Positions 16,269-24,826 of a stretch of DNA of 64,000 nucleotides are shown piece after piece. The position numbers and the translations under genes were made by a program. Origin of the DNA: JBKEAJ01 sp047975005 (lineage in GTDB: Bacteria > Bacteroidota > Bacteroidia > Bacteroidales > Prolixibacteraceae). Position 1 is the first letter of the stretch, and the number at the start of each line of letters is the position of its first letter. Location of the stretch: NCBI GenBank assembly GCA_047975005.1, contig JBKECW010000040.1:1-64000 (forward strand). The letters are read 5' to 3'. The notes beneath the pieces are model-generated. The model was not told where the DNA came from. It made no database searches and worked only from the letters and a program-made list of their open reading frames with translations.

Positions 16269-16322
16269 CCGGCTGGCGGCAAGGTGGATGTGCCAATAAA
16301 AAACAAAATAAAAAACACGTGA
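16209..16322 (+). CDS. Possible 37-residue leader peptide overlapping trpS
   Basis: An open frame from the ATG at 16209 encodes 37 residues (MKLSLRRVLTQEDG ... IKNKIKNT). Its TGA stop (16320-16322) overlaps the GTG start of trpS in the arrangement GTGA, which favours translational coupling. It has no Trp codon, so classical tryptophan attenuation is excluded. It shares its first half with leader element B. Whether it is translated is unknown. Confidence 0.3.
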   Translation: MKLSLRRVLTQEDGYIGNMHPAGGKVDVPIKNKIKNT

Positions 16323-17332
16323 AAACACAAAATAAACAGCTTAAAGTAACCAGTGGCATAAGGCCAACCGGAATGTTGCACCTGGGTAACTACTTTGGTG
16401 CAGTAAAAAACTTCTTGCGCTTGCAGAACGAATTTGAATGCTACTTTTTTATTGCAGACGCACACTCACTGACAACTCATCCAACTCCAAAGAATCTTCA
16501 CGACGGAGTGCACCAAGTGTTAGCCGAATATCTGGCATGCGGAGTAGATCCCGAGAAGTGCAGTCTTTATATTCAAAGTGACGTTACCGAAGTATACGAG
16601 TTATACACCTACCTCAATATGAACGCCTACTTGGGAGAGTTGGAGCGGACAACATCATTTAAGGATAAAGCCCGTGCCCAGCCCGACAATGTCAATGCAG
16701 GGCTATTGACATATCCGGTGTTGATGGCAGCAGATATTGTAATACACAAGGCAGACTTGGTGCCGGTAGGGAAAGATCAAGAGCAAAACCTTGAGATGGC
16801 GCGCAAATTTGCACGCCGTTTTAATCAGATGTATGGTGCAGAGGTGTTCCCAATACCAAGAGCCTATAGGTTTGGAAACGAGGAAATGATAAAAATACCC
16901 GGCCTCGACGGAAGTGGAAAAATGGGAAAATCTGAAGGCAACGGAATATTCTTGTACGAAGACGAAAAAAGCATAAGAAAAAAAGTAATGCGTGCCGTTA
17001 CAGATTCCGGACCAACCGAACCCAACTCGCAAAAGACCGATGCCGTAGAAAACCTCTTTACACTTATGAAAGTGGTATCTACGCCTGATGTTGTAGCGCA
17101 TTTTGACAAGCAGTATGCCGACTGTAGCATACGTTATGGAGACATGAAAAAGCAACTCGCCGAAGATATTGTTAACTTTGTAAACCCGATAAGGGCACGC
17201 ATTGACGATATAAAAAACAATGACGAGTATCTGGCAAAAGTAGTGAGAAATGGGGCAGAGAAAGCAAGAGAATCAGCATCTGCAACACTCAAAGAGGTCA
17301 GAGGAGTAATCGGTTTTAAGAAATTTTATTGA
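16319..17332 (+). CDS. trpS: Tryptophanyl-tRNA synthetase
   Basis: 337 residues, a class I synthetase that charges tRNA-Trp (the tRNA is at 39.5 kb). The HIGH-type motif is PTGMLHLGNYFGA (about 16-28) and the KMSKS-type motif is GSGKMGKSEGN (about 198-208). The start is GTG at 16319. No in-frame ATG precedes it, and the first internal ATG lies within the conserved HIGH region. The preceding leader peptide frame stops on this GTG. A long leader with its own promoter and the leader element suggests regulation, but no T-box features were seen. Confidence 0.93.
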   Translation: MKTQNKQLKVTSGIRPTGMLHLGNYFGAVKNFLRLQNEFECYFFIADAHSLTTHPTPKNLHDGVHQVLAEYLACGVDPEKCSLYIQSDVTEVYELYTYLNMNAYLGELERTTSFKDKARAQPDNVNAGLLTYPVLMAADIVIHKADLVPVGKDQEQNLEMARKFARRFNQMYGAEVFPIPRAYRFGNEEMIKIPGLDGSGKMGKSEGNGIFLYEDEKSIRKKVMRAVTDSGPTEPNSQKTDAVENLFTLMKVVSTPDVVAHFDKQYADCSIRYGDMKKQLAEDIVNFVNPIRARIDDIKNNDEYLAKVVRNGAEKARESASATLKEVRGVIGFKKFY

Positions 17333-17350
17333 TGGAGAAATATTTTAAGT

Positions 17351-17377
17351 AGTGGTTTAGGGCACTTCCAAACCGCT
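17351..17377 (+). terminator. Hairpin after trpS
   Basis: AGTGGTTT pairs with AAACCGCT (one G-T pair) across an 11-base loop, 18 bases past the trpS stop. No T run follows, so termination is uncertain. Confidence 0.35.
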
Positions 17378-17479
17378 AGTTAATAATACTTGGAATCACG
17401 GAAGAAAGGCGTAATTTTAATAGTATTGTCAGTAGAATATCCGAGCATCTGACATATTGCAGTATCAAGAATGTAAAAT

Positions 17480-17911
17480 ATGGAAGTAAGAATAATAAAT
17501 CAATCACATCACGCCCTGCCGCACTATGCAACAGCGCAATCAGCGGGTATGGATTTGAGGGCAAATCTGGAGACAGACCTAGAACTGAAGCCCATGGAAC
17601 GTAAGATAATACCGACAGGTTTGTATATAGAATTGCCAGTAGGCTATGAGGCTCAAGTGCGACCACGCAGCGGTTTGTCTATCAAGCATGGTATTACAGT
17701 ACTCAATACTCCCGGTACAATAGATGCAGACTATAGAGGAGAAATAGGAGTTGTCCTGATAAATCTCTCGGCGGAGAAATTTATTGTAAAAGACGGAGAG
17801 CGAATTGCACAGATGGTCATCGCAAAACACGAATCTATAATATGGAATGAGGTCGATGTGTTGAGCGATACAGACAGAGGCTCCGGAGGGTTTGGACACA
17901 CCGGAAAGTAA
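17480..17911 (+). CDS. dut: dUTP diphosphatase
   Basis: 143 residues, the size of trimeric dUTPases. All five motifs are visible: AGMDLRA, PRSGLSIKHGI, GTIDADYRGEIGVVLIN, GERIAQMVI and, at the C-terminus, RGSGGFGHTG. It hydrolyses dUTP to dUMP, keeping uracil out of DNA and feeding dTMP synthesis. The next gene starts 34 bases later, so it probably heads the dut-TPR-DUF4292 unit, a gene order I recall as common in Bacteroidales. Confidence 0.95.
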   Translation: MEVRIINQSHHALPHYATAQSAGMDLRANLETDLELKPMERKIIPTGLYIELPVGYEAQVRPRSGLSIKHGITVLNTPGTIDADYRGEIGVVLINLSAEKFIVKDGERIAQMVIAKHESIIWNEVDVLSDTDRGSGGFGHTGK

Positions 17912-17945
17912 ATGCATTATAAATAAAATGCTCTAAAACCTGAAA

Positions 17946-19703
17946 ATGAATATGAAGACACGAATATTAGTGAGCATTCTACTATTTTTAATAGGAGTGC
18001 AACAATCTACGGCACAAAATAGAACAAACTCAGACTCAGTAAACAACGACGCGCTAACTACCGCCGGATTTAAAACTTTGTATATTGATGCATTGAAATA
18101 CAAAATGTTGGGCGTTACAGAAAAGGCAATTAGCAACCTAGTCGATTGCATAGAGATTGACCCTACATCTTCGGCGTCATTGCAACAGCTTGGGGTAATG
18201 CATCTTATGGCCAGAGACATAGACAATGCCGAAAAGTATTTTACTCAGGCTGCAAAGTACAATCCCGACAACAAGCAGTATACCCAAGATTTAATTAGGT
18301 TTTATGGTATGATTAAGCAGCCTATCAAAGCAGCACAAGCCTACGATAATATGCCATTAGGAAGCAAAGACGAGAATGTCAAAAACAAAATTAGTCAGGC
18401 AAACTTATACATGCAGGGCGGAGACTACAAGTCAGCAGAAACAATATTGGACGAATTGTCAAAATCAGAATCCGACAATACAGATTTAGTGCTGCTAAGA
18501 GCAAACTTGTACGCACTGCAAGGAGAGCGTAGCAAGGCAGAAAGGTATATTGAAAAGCAGCTCGACAAAGACCCGAATAATATCAAGTATCTTGAGGGAC
18601 TGATGAATATGTATTCGCAAGCAAACAATGAAGATAAATTTATCGAAACTGCCAACAGAATATTAGCAATAGACAGTAATAACCCGGGAGTTTGCTATTG
18701 GTTGGCAGGATATTATGCCGACAAAAAAAAATACAATATGTCTCTCGGATACGCTTTGCTGGTCATAAATAACCCTAATATCCCCAGCGAGTTGAAACTC
18801 AATCTGGTGCAGGCATTTGTGTCAAAACAAGACGATCGTGGCATCAGTGGCGCATCGCGATTTAGCGACGTTCAGCAAGAAGCAATCGTAAACAGTCTTA
18901 TAGAATCTAGTCCTCAAGATGCAGGAGGCTACTCATTGCTGGCGACATTGTGCCTAAACAATAGGAAACTGAAAGAGGCAGAGCGTGCCCTACAAAAATC
19001 CTTAGAGTTAGATCCGTCAAATTATTCGGACTGGGGGCGTTTGTTGTTGGTGCAAAATGAGAATGGAGACATGGACGAGCTTGAGAAAACAGCGAGTAAA
19101 GTGAACGAATTGTTCCCCAGCCAGCCTTTGCCTATATTGTTTAAAGGCTTTGCAATGTACGAGAACAAAGACTATCAAGCACTGATAGACATGCTTGATT
19201 CAGAGATGGATTTGTTTGTCGATGCCGAGATGAAATCACAAGCACTAATGCTGAAAGCCGGCAGCTACGAGAAGCTTGGCGATATAGAAAAGAGCTATGC
19301 TCAGTATGAGAGCATCTTAAAATTTAGTCCTGATGATATTCTTGCCCTTAACAACTACGCATACTTAATCTCTGAGAATAACGGCGACTTGCGCAGAGCT
19401 GAGAAAATGAGTGCCAAAACCATTGGGAGGGATGCTAGAAATTCAACATATCTGGACACCTATGCGTGGATACTATTTAGGCAAAAGGAATACTCCTTGG
19501 CAAAATATTATATAGAGTCTTGTATTCAGAATCTAAAGGAGGGCGAAGAGAGCGGAGTGATATACGAGCACTACGGAGATATATTATTTATGAATGGAGA
19601 TACAGACGAAGCGATGCAGCAGTGGAAGAGGGCTAAAGAATTGGGAGGAGATGTATCGAAAGACTTGGATGAGAAAATTTCCTCGGGCAAGATTGTAGAT
19701 TAA
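17946..19703 (+). CDS. Secreted tetratricopeptide-repeat protein
   Basis: 585 residues with a signal peptide (MNMKTRILVSILLFLIGVQQSTAQ), no lipobox. The mature protein is built of about a dozen tetratricopeptide repeats, visible as recurring A-x-x-x-Y and L-x-x-DP-x-N patterns (IDPTSSASLQQLGVMHL, LELDPSNYSDWGRLL, YAQYESILKFSPDDIL). TPR arrays are protein-docking scaffolds, here in the periplasm. It sits between dut and a DUF4292 lipoprotein with 3 bases to the latter, a tight coupling that suggests the two work together, perhaps in envelope assembly. The specific partner is unknown. The start could also be the second ATG at 17952. Confidence 0.8.
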   Translation: MNMKTRILVSILLFLIGVQQSTAQNRTNSDSVNNDALTTAGFKTLYIDALKYKMLGVTEKAISNLVDCIEIDPTSSASLQQLGVMHLMARDIDNAEKYFTQAAKYNPDNKQYTQDLIRFYGMIKQPIKAAQAYDNMPLGSKDENVKNKISQANLYMQGGDYKSAETILDELSKSESDNTDLVLLRANLYALQGERSKAERYIEKQLDKDPNNIKYLEGLMNMYSQANNEDKFIETANRILAIDSNNPGVCYWLAGYYADKKKYNMSLGYALLVINNPNIPSELKLNLVQAFVSKQDDRGISGASRFSDVQQEAIVNSLIESSPQDAGGYSLLATLCLNNRKLKEAERALQKSLELDPSNYSDWGRLLLVQNENGDMDELEKTASKVNELFPSQPLPILFKGFAMYENKDYQALIDMLDSEMDLFVDAEMKSQALMLKAGSYEKLGDIEKSYAQYESILKFSPDDILALNNYAYLISENNGDLRRAEKMSAKTIGRDARNSTYLDTYAWILFRQKEYSLAKYYIESCIQNLKEGEESGVIYEHYGDILFMNGDTDEAMQQWKRAKELGGDVSKDLDEKISSGKIVD

Positions 19704-19706
19704 ACT

Positions 19707-20639
19707 ATGTATAGAAACATGAAACGTTTTTTTTGTAAATTGTATTCAATAAGGCTTGTGATATTGCTTTTCGCCATTGCTGGCTTGCAGTCCTGTAACA
19801 CAAAGAAACATATATCAGCAGCAAATGATGTCGACAAGATAGAGCCCTTAAGTGAGGTTGAAAACATAAACGTAAAGAAAGTCTTTGATGGTCTTGTTAA
19901 AGCAAACTATCCATACAAAAGCATTGTTGCAAACAAGGTTAGCATAAATATTAATAAAGACGGAGACGAAATGTCGTTCCAATCTTCTATACGGATATTG
20001 CGGGATTCTGCGGCAGAGATATCTGTGCGTAAATTCTCTATTCCTGCGGGAAAAGTTTTTTTTACCACAGACTCCGTATACTATATCAACAACCTAATGC
20101 GCGAGTATATTGCATCAGATTACGAGCTTGTGAGAGCTATAATTGATTTTGACTTTAACTACTGCATCGTACAAGCAATTCTCAGCGACTTGATGTGCGA
20201 TCCAAATATAGAAGATGTTGACAAGCTGCACAAAATATTTTCGGCATATAGTATCGATGATAAATATGTCTTGACATCTCTGAAAGACAGAAAGATACGA
20301 AAAATTGAAGAGAAAGGACAGTTCCAAAAACTCGACGCATATTTGAGAAAGTATGATACCGAAAGCATGATTTATCGAAGATATGAGTTTGATAAGGAAA
20401 GCAGACGCCTGAAAAGTGTCAGTTATAGAGACCTCCTTAATAATAGAAACCTGGCAATTGAATATTCAAACTTTAAAGAGTTCGATAACAGCAAAGAGTT
20501 ATTCCCTCGGCAGATAGATATAAACTATGGAGATGATAAGCATAGTATAAACGTCTCTGTAAGAATAAACAAGATAAATCTAGACGTAAACTATTCTACA
20601 GATATAAGAATTCCGTCCAACTACAAAAAAAGATTTTAA
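19707..20639 (+). CDS. DUF4292-family lipoprotein
   Basis: 310 residues (306 if the ATG at 19719 is used). The signal peptide ends IAGLQSC, a lipobox, so it is a membrane-anchored lipoprotein. The mature part fits the DUF4292 family of Bacteroidetes, with antiparallel beta-strands such as SIRILRDSAAEISVRKFSIP and DSVYYINNLMREYI, a layout reminiscent of LolA/LolB-like folds that bind lipid. Function is unproven. It follows the TPR protein by 3 bases and is the last gene of the dut unit. Confidence 0.7.
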   Translation: MYRNMKRFFCKLYSIRLVILLFAIAGLQSCNTKKHISAANDVDKIEPLSEVENINVKKVFDGLVKANYPYKSIVANKVSININKDGDEMSFQSSIRILRDSAAEISVRKFSIPAGKVFFTTDSVYYINNLMREYIASDYELVRAIIDFDFNYCIVQAILSDLMCDPNIEDVDKLHKIFSAYSIDDKYVLTSLKDRKIRKIEEKGQFQKLDAYLRKYDTESMIYRRYEFDKESRRLKSVSYRDLLNNRNLAIEYSNFKEFDNSKELFPRQIDINYGDDKHSINVSVRINKINLDVNYSTDIRIPSNYKKRF

Positions 20640-20742
20640 GTACCGAGGACTACATGCTAGACCAATTGCTGTAAAAACAGTCGCATTTGAAAGAAAATAC
20701 AGATTGAATACGGCTGATTGGCTTGTTGAATAATAATTTGTA

Positions 20743-20750
20743 TATATTTG
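20743..20750 (+). promoter_or_regulatory. -7 element of the coiled-coil protein gene
   Basis: TATATTTG is an exact consensus match 21 bases before the ATG at 20772. Possible -33 partners give spacers of 17 (CTTG) or 22 (ATTG) bases. Confidence 0.5.
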
Positions 20751-20771
20751 TAGTCGATAAAAAAGAATATT

Positions 20772-21707
20772 ATGAATGACAATAAAATAACAAACCAAGA
20801 CCAACAAGTATCTAATAGCTATTTGGACGAACGAAGTTCTAACAATAAAAGGAACAATCTAATTATAATAATACTTCTGGCATTGCTAGGAGTGTTGGCA
20901 TATCTGTATTTTAGCCAGCGCACCCAGTTTAAAGGCTTTGAACAAGCAATGACCGTCGAGAGGGACTCGTTAAAGTCAGAGCTCAACACAATGATAATAG
21001 GTTACGATTCGCTTTCGTCAGAAAACGACACTCTTAGCCATGAAATGTTACAGGAGAGAGACAGAGCAGACAGCCTTATAAAAGTTTTAGATCAACAAAA
21101 GAGGTTGAGCTACCAAGAAATATCAAAATACAAAAAAGAAGTCGGTACTCTACGCGGTATAATGCGCAATTTTGTGAAACAGATAGACTCGCTCAATGCC
21201 AAGAACGAATCTCTAATGGCTCAGGTTCAGGGGCTACAAAGCGACTATACCGCAGTGCAATCCGAGAAACAACAAATTGAGCAGTCGCGCAACCAGTTGC
21301 AAAAGGTAGTAGACAAGGCATCGAAGCTATCGGTGCGAGACTTTGGCGCAAGTTTGATAAACAAACGCGGAACGCCGGTAGATAAACGGCGGAGTGCAGT
21401 ACAAATAGTCGTTGGTTTTGTAGTGAATGAAAACATCACTGCTAGCCGAGGCTCCAAAACAGCGTATGTGCGCATCGAAAGACCGGACCAAATTGTGATG
21501 GTCAGCTCTGCAAACAATATATTTAAATACGAAAACAGTAATCTGCTTTACTCAATGAAGCGAGACTTCATATATGAAGGAAAGACTTTGCCCGTCAACC
21601 TCTATTGGGATCAAGGTATAGATGACTTGCCCTTGGGATCTTACACCGTAGATCTATTTATAGATGGCAAAAATATAGCAAGCTCAAAATTTAACATCAA
21701 TAGATAA
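20772..21707 (+). CDS. Membrane-anchored coiled-coil protein of unknown function
   Basis: 311 residues. A short polar N-terminus (about 1-29) precedes one membrane helix (NLIIIILLALLGVLAYLYFS, about 30-49). A long heptad-rich coiled coil runs from about 50 to 180 (many Glu/Gln/Lys/Ser with DSLxxxN-type steps). The C-terminal 110 residues form a beta-rich domain (SAVQIVVGFVVNENITASRG ... DLFIDGKNIASSKFNI). Topology is probably N-in with the coiled coil and beta domain in the periplasm. I do not recognise a characterised family. It has its own promoter and is followed by comF after 43 bases. Confidence 0.65.
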   Translation: MNDNKITNQDQQVSNSYLDERSSNNKRNNLIIIILLALLGVLAYLYFSQRTQFKGFEQAMTVERDSLKSELNTMIIGYDSLSSENDTLSHEMLQERDRADSLIKVLDQQKRLSYQEISKYKKEVGTLRGIMRNFVKQIDSLNAKNESLMAQVQGLQSDYTAVQSEKQQIEQSRNQLQKVVDKASKLSVRDFGASLINKRGTPVDKRRSAVQIVVGFVVNENITASRGSKTAYVRIERPDQIVMVSSANNIFKYENSNLLYSMKRDFIYEGKTLPVNLYWDQGIDDLPLGSYTVDLFIDGKNIASSKFNINR

Positions 21708-21709
21708 TT

Positions 21710-21723
21710 ATGTTATATAACAT
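21710..21723 (+). promoter_or_regulatory. 14-bp perfect palindrome before comF
   Basis: ATGTTATATAACAT is its own reverse complement. It starts two bases after the coiled-coil gene stop and 28 bases before the comF ATG. It could be an operator or a small hairpin; there is no T run. Confidence 0.3.
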
Positions 21724-21750
21724 CTGTCGTATATAATATATAGTCTTATA

Positions 21751-22419
21751 ATGAGAGTATTGCAATATATAGAAGATGTTGTATTCCCTCCTGTTTGCGA
21801 CGGATGTGGAGGCAAACTGCTCGGTGCCGAAAAAATATTATGTGTTAAATGTCTTTCATCGCTACCATACAATATGGCTTTGGAGTTTGACAATAACCTA
21901 ATTAAGCTTTCCCCGGGTGTTCCCTTTATGTCATTGTTTACTTATCAAAAGGGGAATCTGGCTCAGAGGCTAATATATAAACTGAAGTATGACGGGCGGA
22001 AAGACATAGGCGTATTTTTGGGTAGAATTGTAGGAGAGAACTTGAATAAAACGAAGGCTCATATTGATTTTGTATTGCCAATACCTTTAACTAGTGTTAA
22101 ATTTATGATAAGAGGCTTTAATCAAAGCGAAATGATAGCGCGCGGAATTTCAGAAGTTATTAAGGCTCCTGTCAATACCAATATCCTTAGAAGAAGAATG
22201 GGGTTGCGTTCTCAAACACGATTGAACAAGTGGAAACGCTGGGAAAATGTAGAGGAAAAGTTCTTTGTGTCGCCAAATAATCCAATACCGAAGCAGTCAT
22301 CCGTATTGGTGGTCGATGATGTGTTTACCACAGGAGCTACTATCACCTCGTGCGTGCGACCGGCAATCGATAAGTTCTCTAAAATCTATGCTTGTGCTTT
22401 GGCAAGTGCATCGCGTTAA
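21751..22419 (+). CDS. comF: ComF-family phosphoribosyltransferase-like protein
   Basis: 222 residues. The N-terminus has two Cys pairs (CDGCGG and CVKC) forming a predicted zinc finger. The C-terminal type I phosphoribosyltransferase domain has LPIPLT and the PRPP loop VLVVDDVFTTGATI (about residues 187-200). ComF proteins assist DNA uptake in naturally competent bacteria, acting in the cytoplasm after single-stranded DNA entry; in many non-competent bacteria they persist with an unclear role. No other competence genes are in the window. Confidence 0.85.
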   Translation: MRVLQYIEDVVFPPVCDGCGGKLLGAEKILCVKCLSSLPYNMALEFDNNLIKLSPGVPFMSLFTYQKGNLAQRLIYKLKYDGRKDIGVFLGRIVGENLNKTKAHIDFVLPIPLTSVKFMIRGFNQSEMIARGISEVIKAPVNTNILRRRMGLRSQTRLNKWKRWENVEEKFFVSPNNPIPKQSSVLVVDDVFTTGATITSCVRPAIDKFSKIYACALASASR

Positions 22420-22503
22420 GAAGTGTGTCGAAAGTAACATTTTTTTTAAAGTAGTGATTAAAACTTTGTAATAGGTGTAAAAAATCAATAGGAAGCCGGC
22501 TTC

Positions 22504-22538
22504 GAGGCGAGGTCTTACGTAGGAGAGTGATTATATCC
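22504..22538 (+). repeat. Leader element, copy C (partial)
   Basis: Matches 16223-16257 at about 24 of 34 positions without gaps (GAG-CGAG-TCTTAC-...-TATAT). Weaker than the A/B pair, so chance similarity cannot be excluded. Confidence 0.25.
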
Positions 22539-22685
22539 TCAGCTCGATATTGACAATAGGCTAGTCTGAGGATAAAACATAAATACCTGAAGAATTGACC
22601 CGATAATAATATACTATTTTAAATAAAGTCTACATATTTGTTCATGATGCTAGTAGTGTCATTTACAAACGATTATCAGAGGTGC

Positions 22686-22715
22686 TTTTTTTTTTTCTAA
22701 AAAAAAAGAAAAAAA
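22686..22715 (+). promoter_or_regulatory. Homopolymer block T11-C-T-A9-G-A7
   Basis: Eleven T, then CT, nine A, G and seven A. The T and A runs are complementary. The block ends 11 bases upstream of the -33 box of the surface array. Runs of this length are prone to slippage and could alter promoter strength; they could also act as a bidirectional terminator for comF. Confidence 0.5.
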
Positions 22716-22726
22716 GTGGAAGATTA

Positions 22727-22758
22727 TTTGTTTTTCTTATTGGTATTGTTTTCCTTTG
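22727..22758 (+). promoter_or_regulatory. Promoter of the surface-protein array
   Basis: TTTG (22727-22730), a 20-base spacer and TTCCTTTG (22751-22758, one mismatch to TAnnTTTG). The start codon is 59 bases downstream of the -7 box. Confidence 0.5.
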
Positions 22759-22817
22759 CAGTGGAAACAAATGGGAATCTGAATACTATTTGAAGATAGA
22801 CGAGATAATATAGCGTT

Positions 22818-24770
22818 ATGAAAATTTTTTACGTTAGAATTTGCAGTTTAATATTACTTTTAGTGCTTGTTGGAACAGCAACTGAAGTGTGCGCTGCCGG
22901 GTACTTTAGAGATACGGTGAGTTATGTATGCGGAGCATCAAGGTCTCACGTGTATCTAGACAAAGAAGTTGGGATAGACAATCTTGATGTGAATCAAGGC
23001 TATTGGTTGCTTATTCATAGCGATCAGTATGCTACTGTAAATCCTGACGATCTAAGCTCCATCACTCAGCCTATGGTTATTGATACCGTTAGCAATGCTT
23101 TCGGGTTGGTGGGAAGGCCGTATGGAGCATACGACCTTATTTTTGTTTCTACCCAAAACCAGCAGTGCGGGATTAACGTTGATGGAATGGCGCACTTGCG
23201 TTTGAATATCCTTCCTCCTTCCGAACATTTCTATATAGGACAGGTGTGCGTGTCAAACGGTACTATTATTCTCAACAATGTGTTAGAAGAGCTAATGCCT
23301 TCATTTGAGGAAGGGCGCGACGAAATCGTGTGGACTCATTACAAACTAAACGATGCTAATGACTTGGTAGAAGCTAACGATGGGTTAAATACCTCCACAG
23401 GTGAGCTAAGCCTTGATAAATACCTCGGAACAGAAGTAACGATAAACTTCTCGTTGACCAGACAAATAGATGGACACACAATAAACAATTGCTCTGATGG
23501 CTCTATAACATTAGAGGTCGTAGACAGTGTTGAACCCCAGGGAACGATAAACTCCGTTCCTTTTTGCATTGAGTCCTTGCCTGATACGGTTTCACTAAAC
23601 CAATTATTAGGAATGGGTTTTCCCTCAAGTTCTACAGATGCGTGGTCATCGTCGGACGGAGTTAGCATAGTAGGAAGCAAAGTTCCACTGAAATCCGCTG
23701 TGAAGAAGTATATAACCGATAATTCTGCAAGACCTACACAATTCGAATTTAAGCTGACAAGAACAATAGATGCATCCAAATGCATAACGCAAGGTGAAGA
23801 GACATTGATAATTAAATTTGTGGACTCGGATTTTAGAATGCCCTCCGATATTCCTCTTAGTGATGTTTGTCAGTACGCCGATCCTTATATTAATCTGTAT
23901 GAGAAGATGGGGCTTGCGCTACCATCAAATGCAGGAACATGGAAAGTAGAGCCTGCAATAGATCCTGCATTCTTTAGCGACGGACGTCTTGTTACTATTG
24001 GGCTGCAAGAGGGCGAGTATAAATTTACTTATATAATCGACGAAACTATCGATACCACCTTGGCTTGTGCTATTGGCATTGATACTGTTAGACTGAATTT
24101 TAAGTTTAATGAGGATAACGGTCTAAAAGGTACCTCTATACAAGTCTGCGAAGACAATGCCGACAATATCAATTTATATAGCCTCCTAATGAATAGGAAT
24201 TACACTACTCATCTTGATGATGGCTATTGGGCAGAGGTAAACAATAAAGATGTAGTCTTGGAAAAACTTACTTCAGCTCAGGCTAGCAATGTAGACCTGT
24301 CCGGAAAGCCTAACAATACCTACATGTACCGATTTACTGACACAACAGAGAGTTTTTGCGGAGACAGTGTTGCCTTGGTGTATGTTACAAAAACGCGGAA
24401 TGTCGCGGTGAGCTCTAGAACAATATCGATGTGTCATTTGTTTAACACTGCAGATACCTTTAGTTTGACAGCATTTGCCGGATTGGCAGGTGTGTGTGGA
24501 ACATGGTCATGGGAGGATGTTGATGGTGCGGGAAGTGTTATAAAGGCTGACGGAACTCCTGCTACAAACGGAAGCGCACAAAATGCTGATGGTTTGTTTT
24601 TTCTAGCTAACGATGAATATTCTACAAATCCTCCTGCGGGAGAAGAGTATAAACAATACAAATTCACATTTAAAGTCGGACCGGACTGTGATGGCTGCGG
24701 TTTGAAAAAAGATCAAGAGATACCTTTTTATGTGAATATTACTAGTAATATGATTGACGGATTACCTTAA
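22818..24770 (+). CDS. Six-module secreted surface protein A, no sorting domain
   Basis: 650 residues. A Sec signal peptide (KIFYVRICSLILLLVLVGTATEVCA) is followed by six modules of about 100 residues. Each opens with a hydrophobic-x-Cys and a short [I/V]-x-L stretch (SYVC, GQVC, VPFC, SDVC, IQVC, ISMC), usually has a G-x-W in the middle, and ends with a second Cys and a beta-strand. This predicts one disulfide per module. Module 1 ends QQCGINVDGMAHLRLNI, close to the same place in the next three genes. The protein stops right after module 6 (...ITSNMIDGLP) without the type IX sorting domain found in the fifth paralogue. It heads the array. Family unknown; modules look Ig-like. A structural surface role is inferred from the neighbours. 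Confidence 0.7.
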   Translation: MKIFYVRICSLILLLVLVGTATEVCAAGYFRDTVSYVCGASRSHVYLDKEVGIDNLDVNQGYWLLIHSDQYATVNPDDLSSITQPMVIDTVSNAFGLVGRPYGAYDLIFVSTQNQQCGINVDGMAHLRLNILPPSEHFYIGQVCVSNGTIILNNVLEELMPSFEEGRDEIVWTHYKLNDANDLVEANDGLNTSTGELSLDKYLGTEVTINFSLTRQIDGHTINNCSDGSITLEVVDSVEPQGTINSVPFCIESLPDTVSLNQLLGMGFPSSSTDAWSSSDGVSIVGSKVPLKSAVKKYITDNSARPTQFEFKLTRTIDASKCITQGEETLIIKFVDSDFRMPSDIPLSDVCQYADPYINLYEKMGLALPSNAGTWKVEPAIDPAFFSDGRLVTIGLQEGEYKFTYIIDETIDTTLACAIGIDTVRLNFKFNEDNGLKGTSIQVCEDNADNINLYSLLMNRNYTTHLDDGYWAEVNNKDVVLEKLTSAQASNVDLSGKPNNTYMYRFTDTTESFCGDSVALVYVTKTRNVAVSSRTISMCHLFNTADTFSLTAFAGLAGVCGTWSWEDVDGAGSVIKADGTPATNGSAQNADGLFFLANDEYSTNPPAGEEYKQYKFTFKVGPDCDGCGLKKDQEIPFYVNITSNMIDGLP

Positions 24771-24826
24771 AGAATTAATTATTAACAATATAAATGAATC
24801 GTATAAATTTAATTAGAATCTTTATT

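Larger units (their letters stand above)
22420..22817 (+). other. Leader region of the surface-protein array
   Basis: About 400 bases without a gene. It holds leader element C (22504-22538), a homopolymer block (22686-22715) and a promoter (22727-22758). No strong comF terminator is visible other than the A/T homopolymer block, which can fold back on itself. Confidence 0.6.

Noticed and set aside
16209..16322. Tryptophan attenuator or T-box before trpS
   Set aside because: The leader frame has no Trp codon, and neither a T-box sequence nor an antiterminator/terminator pair was seen.
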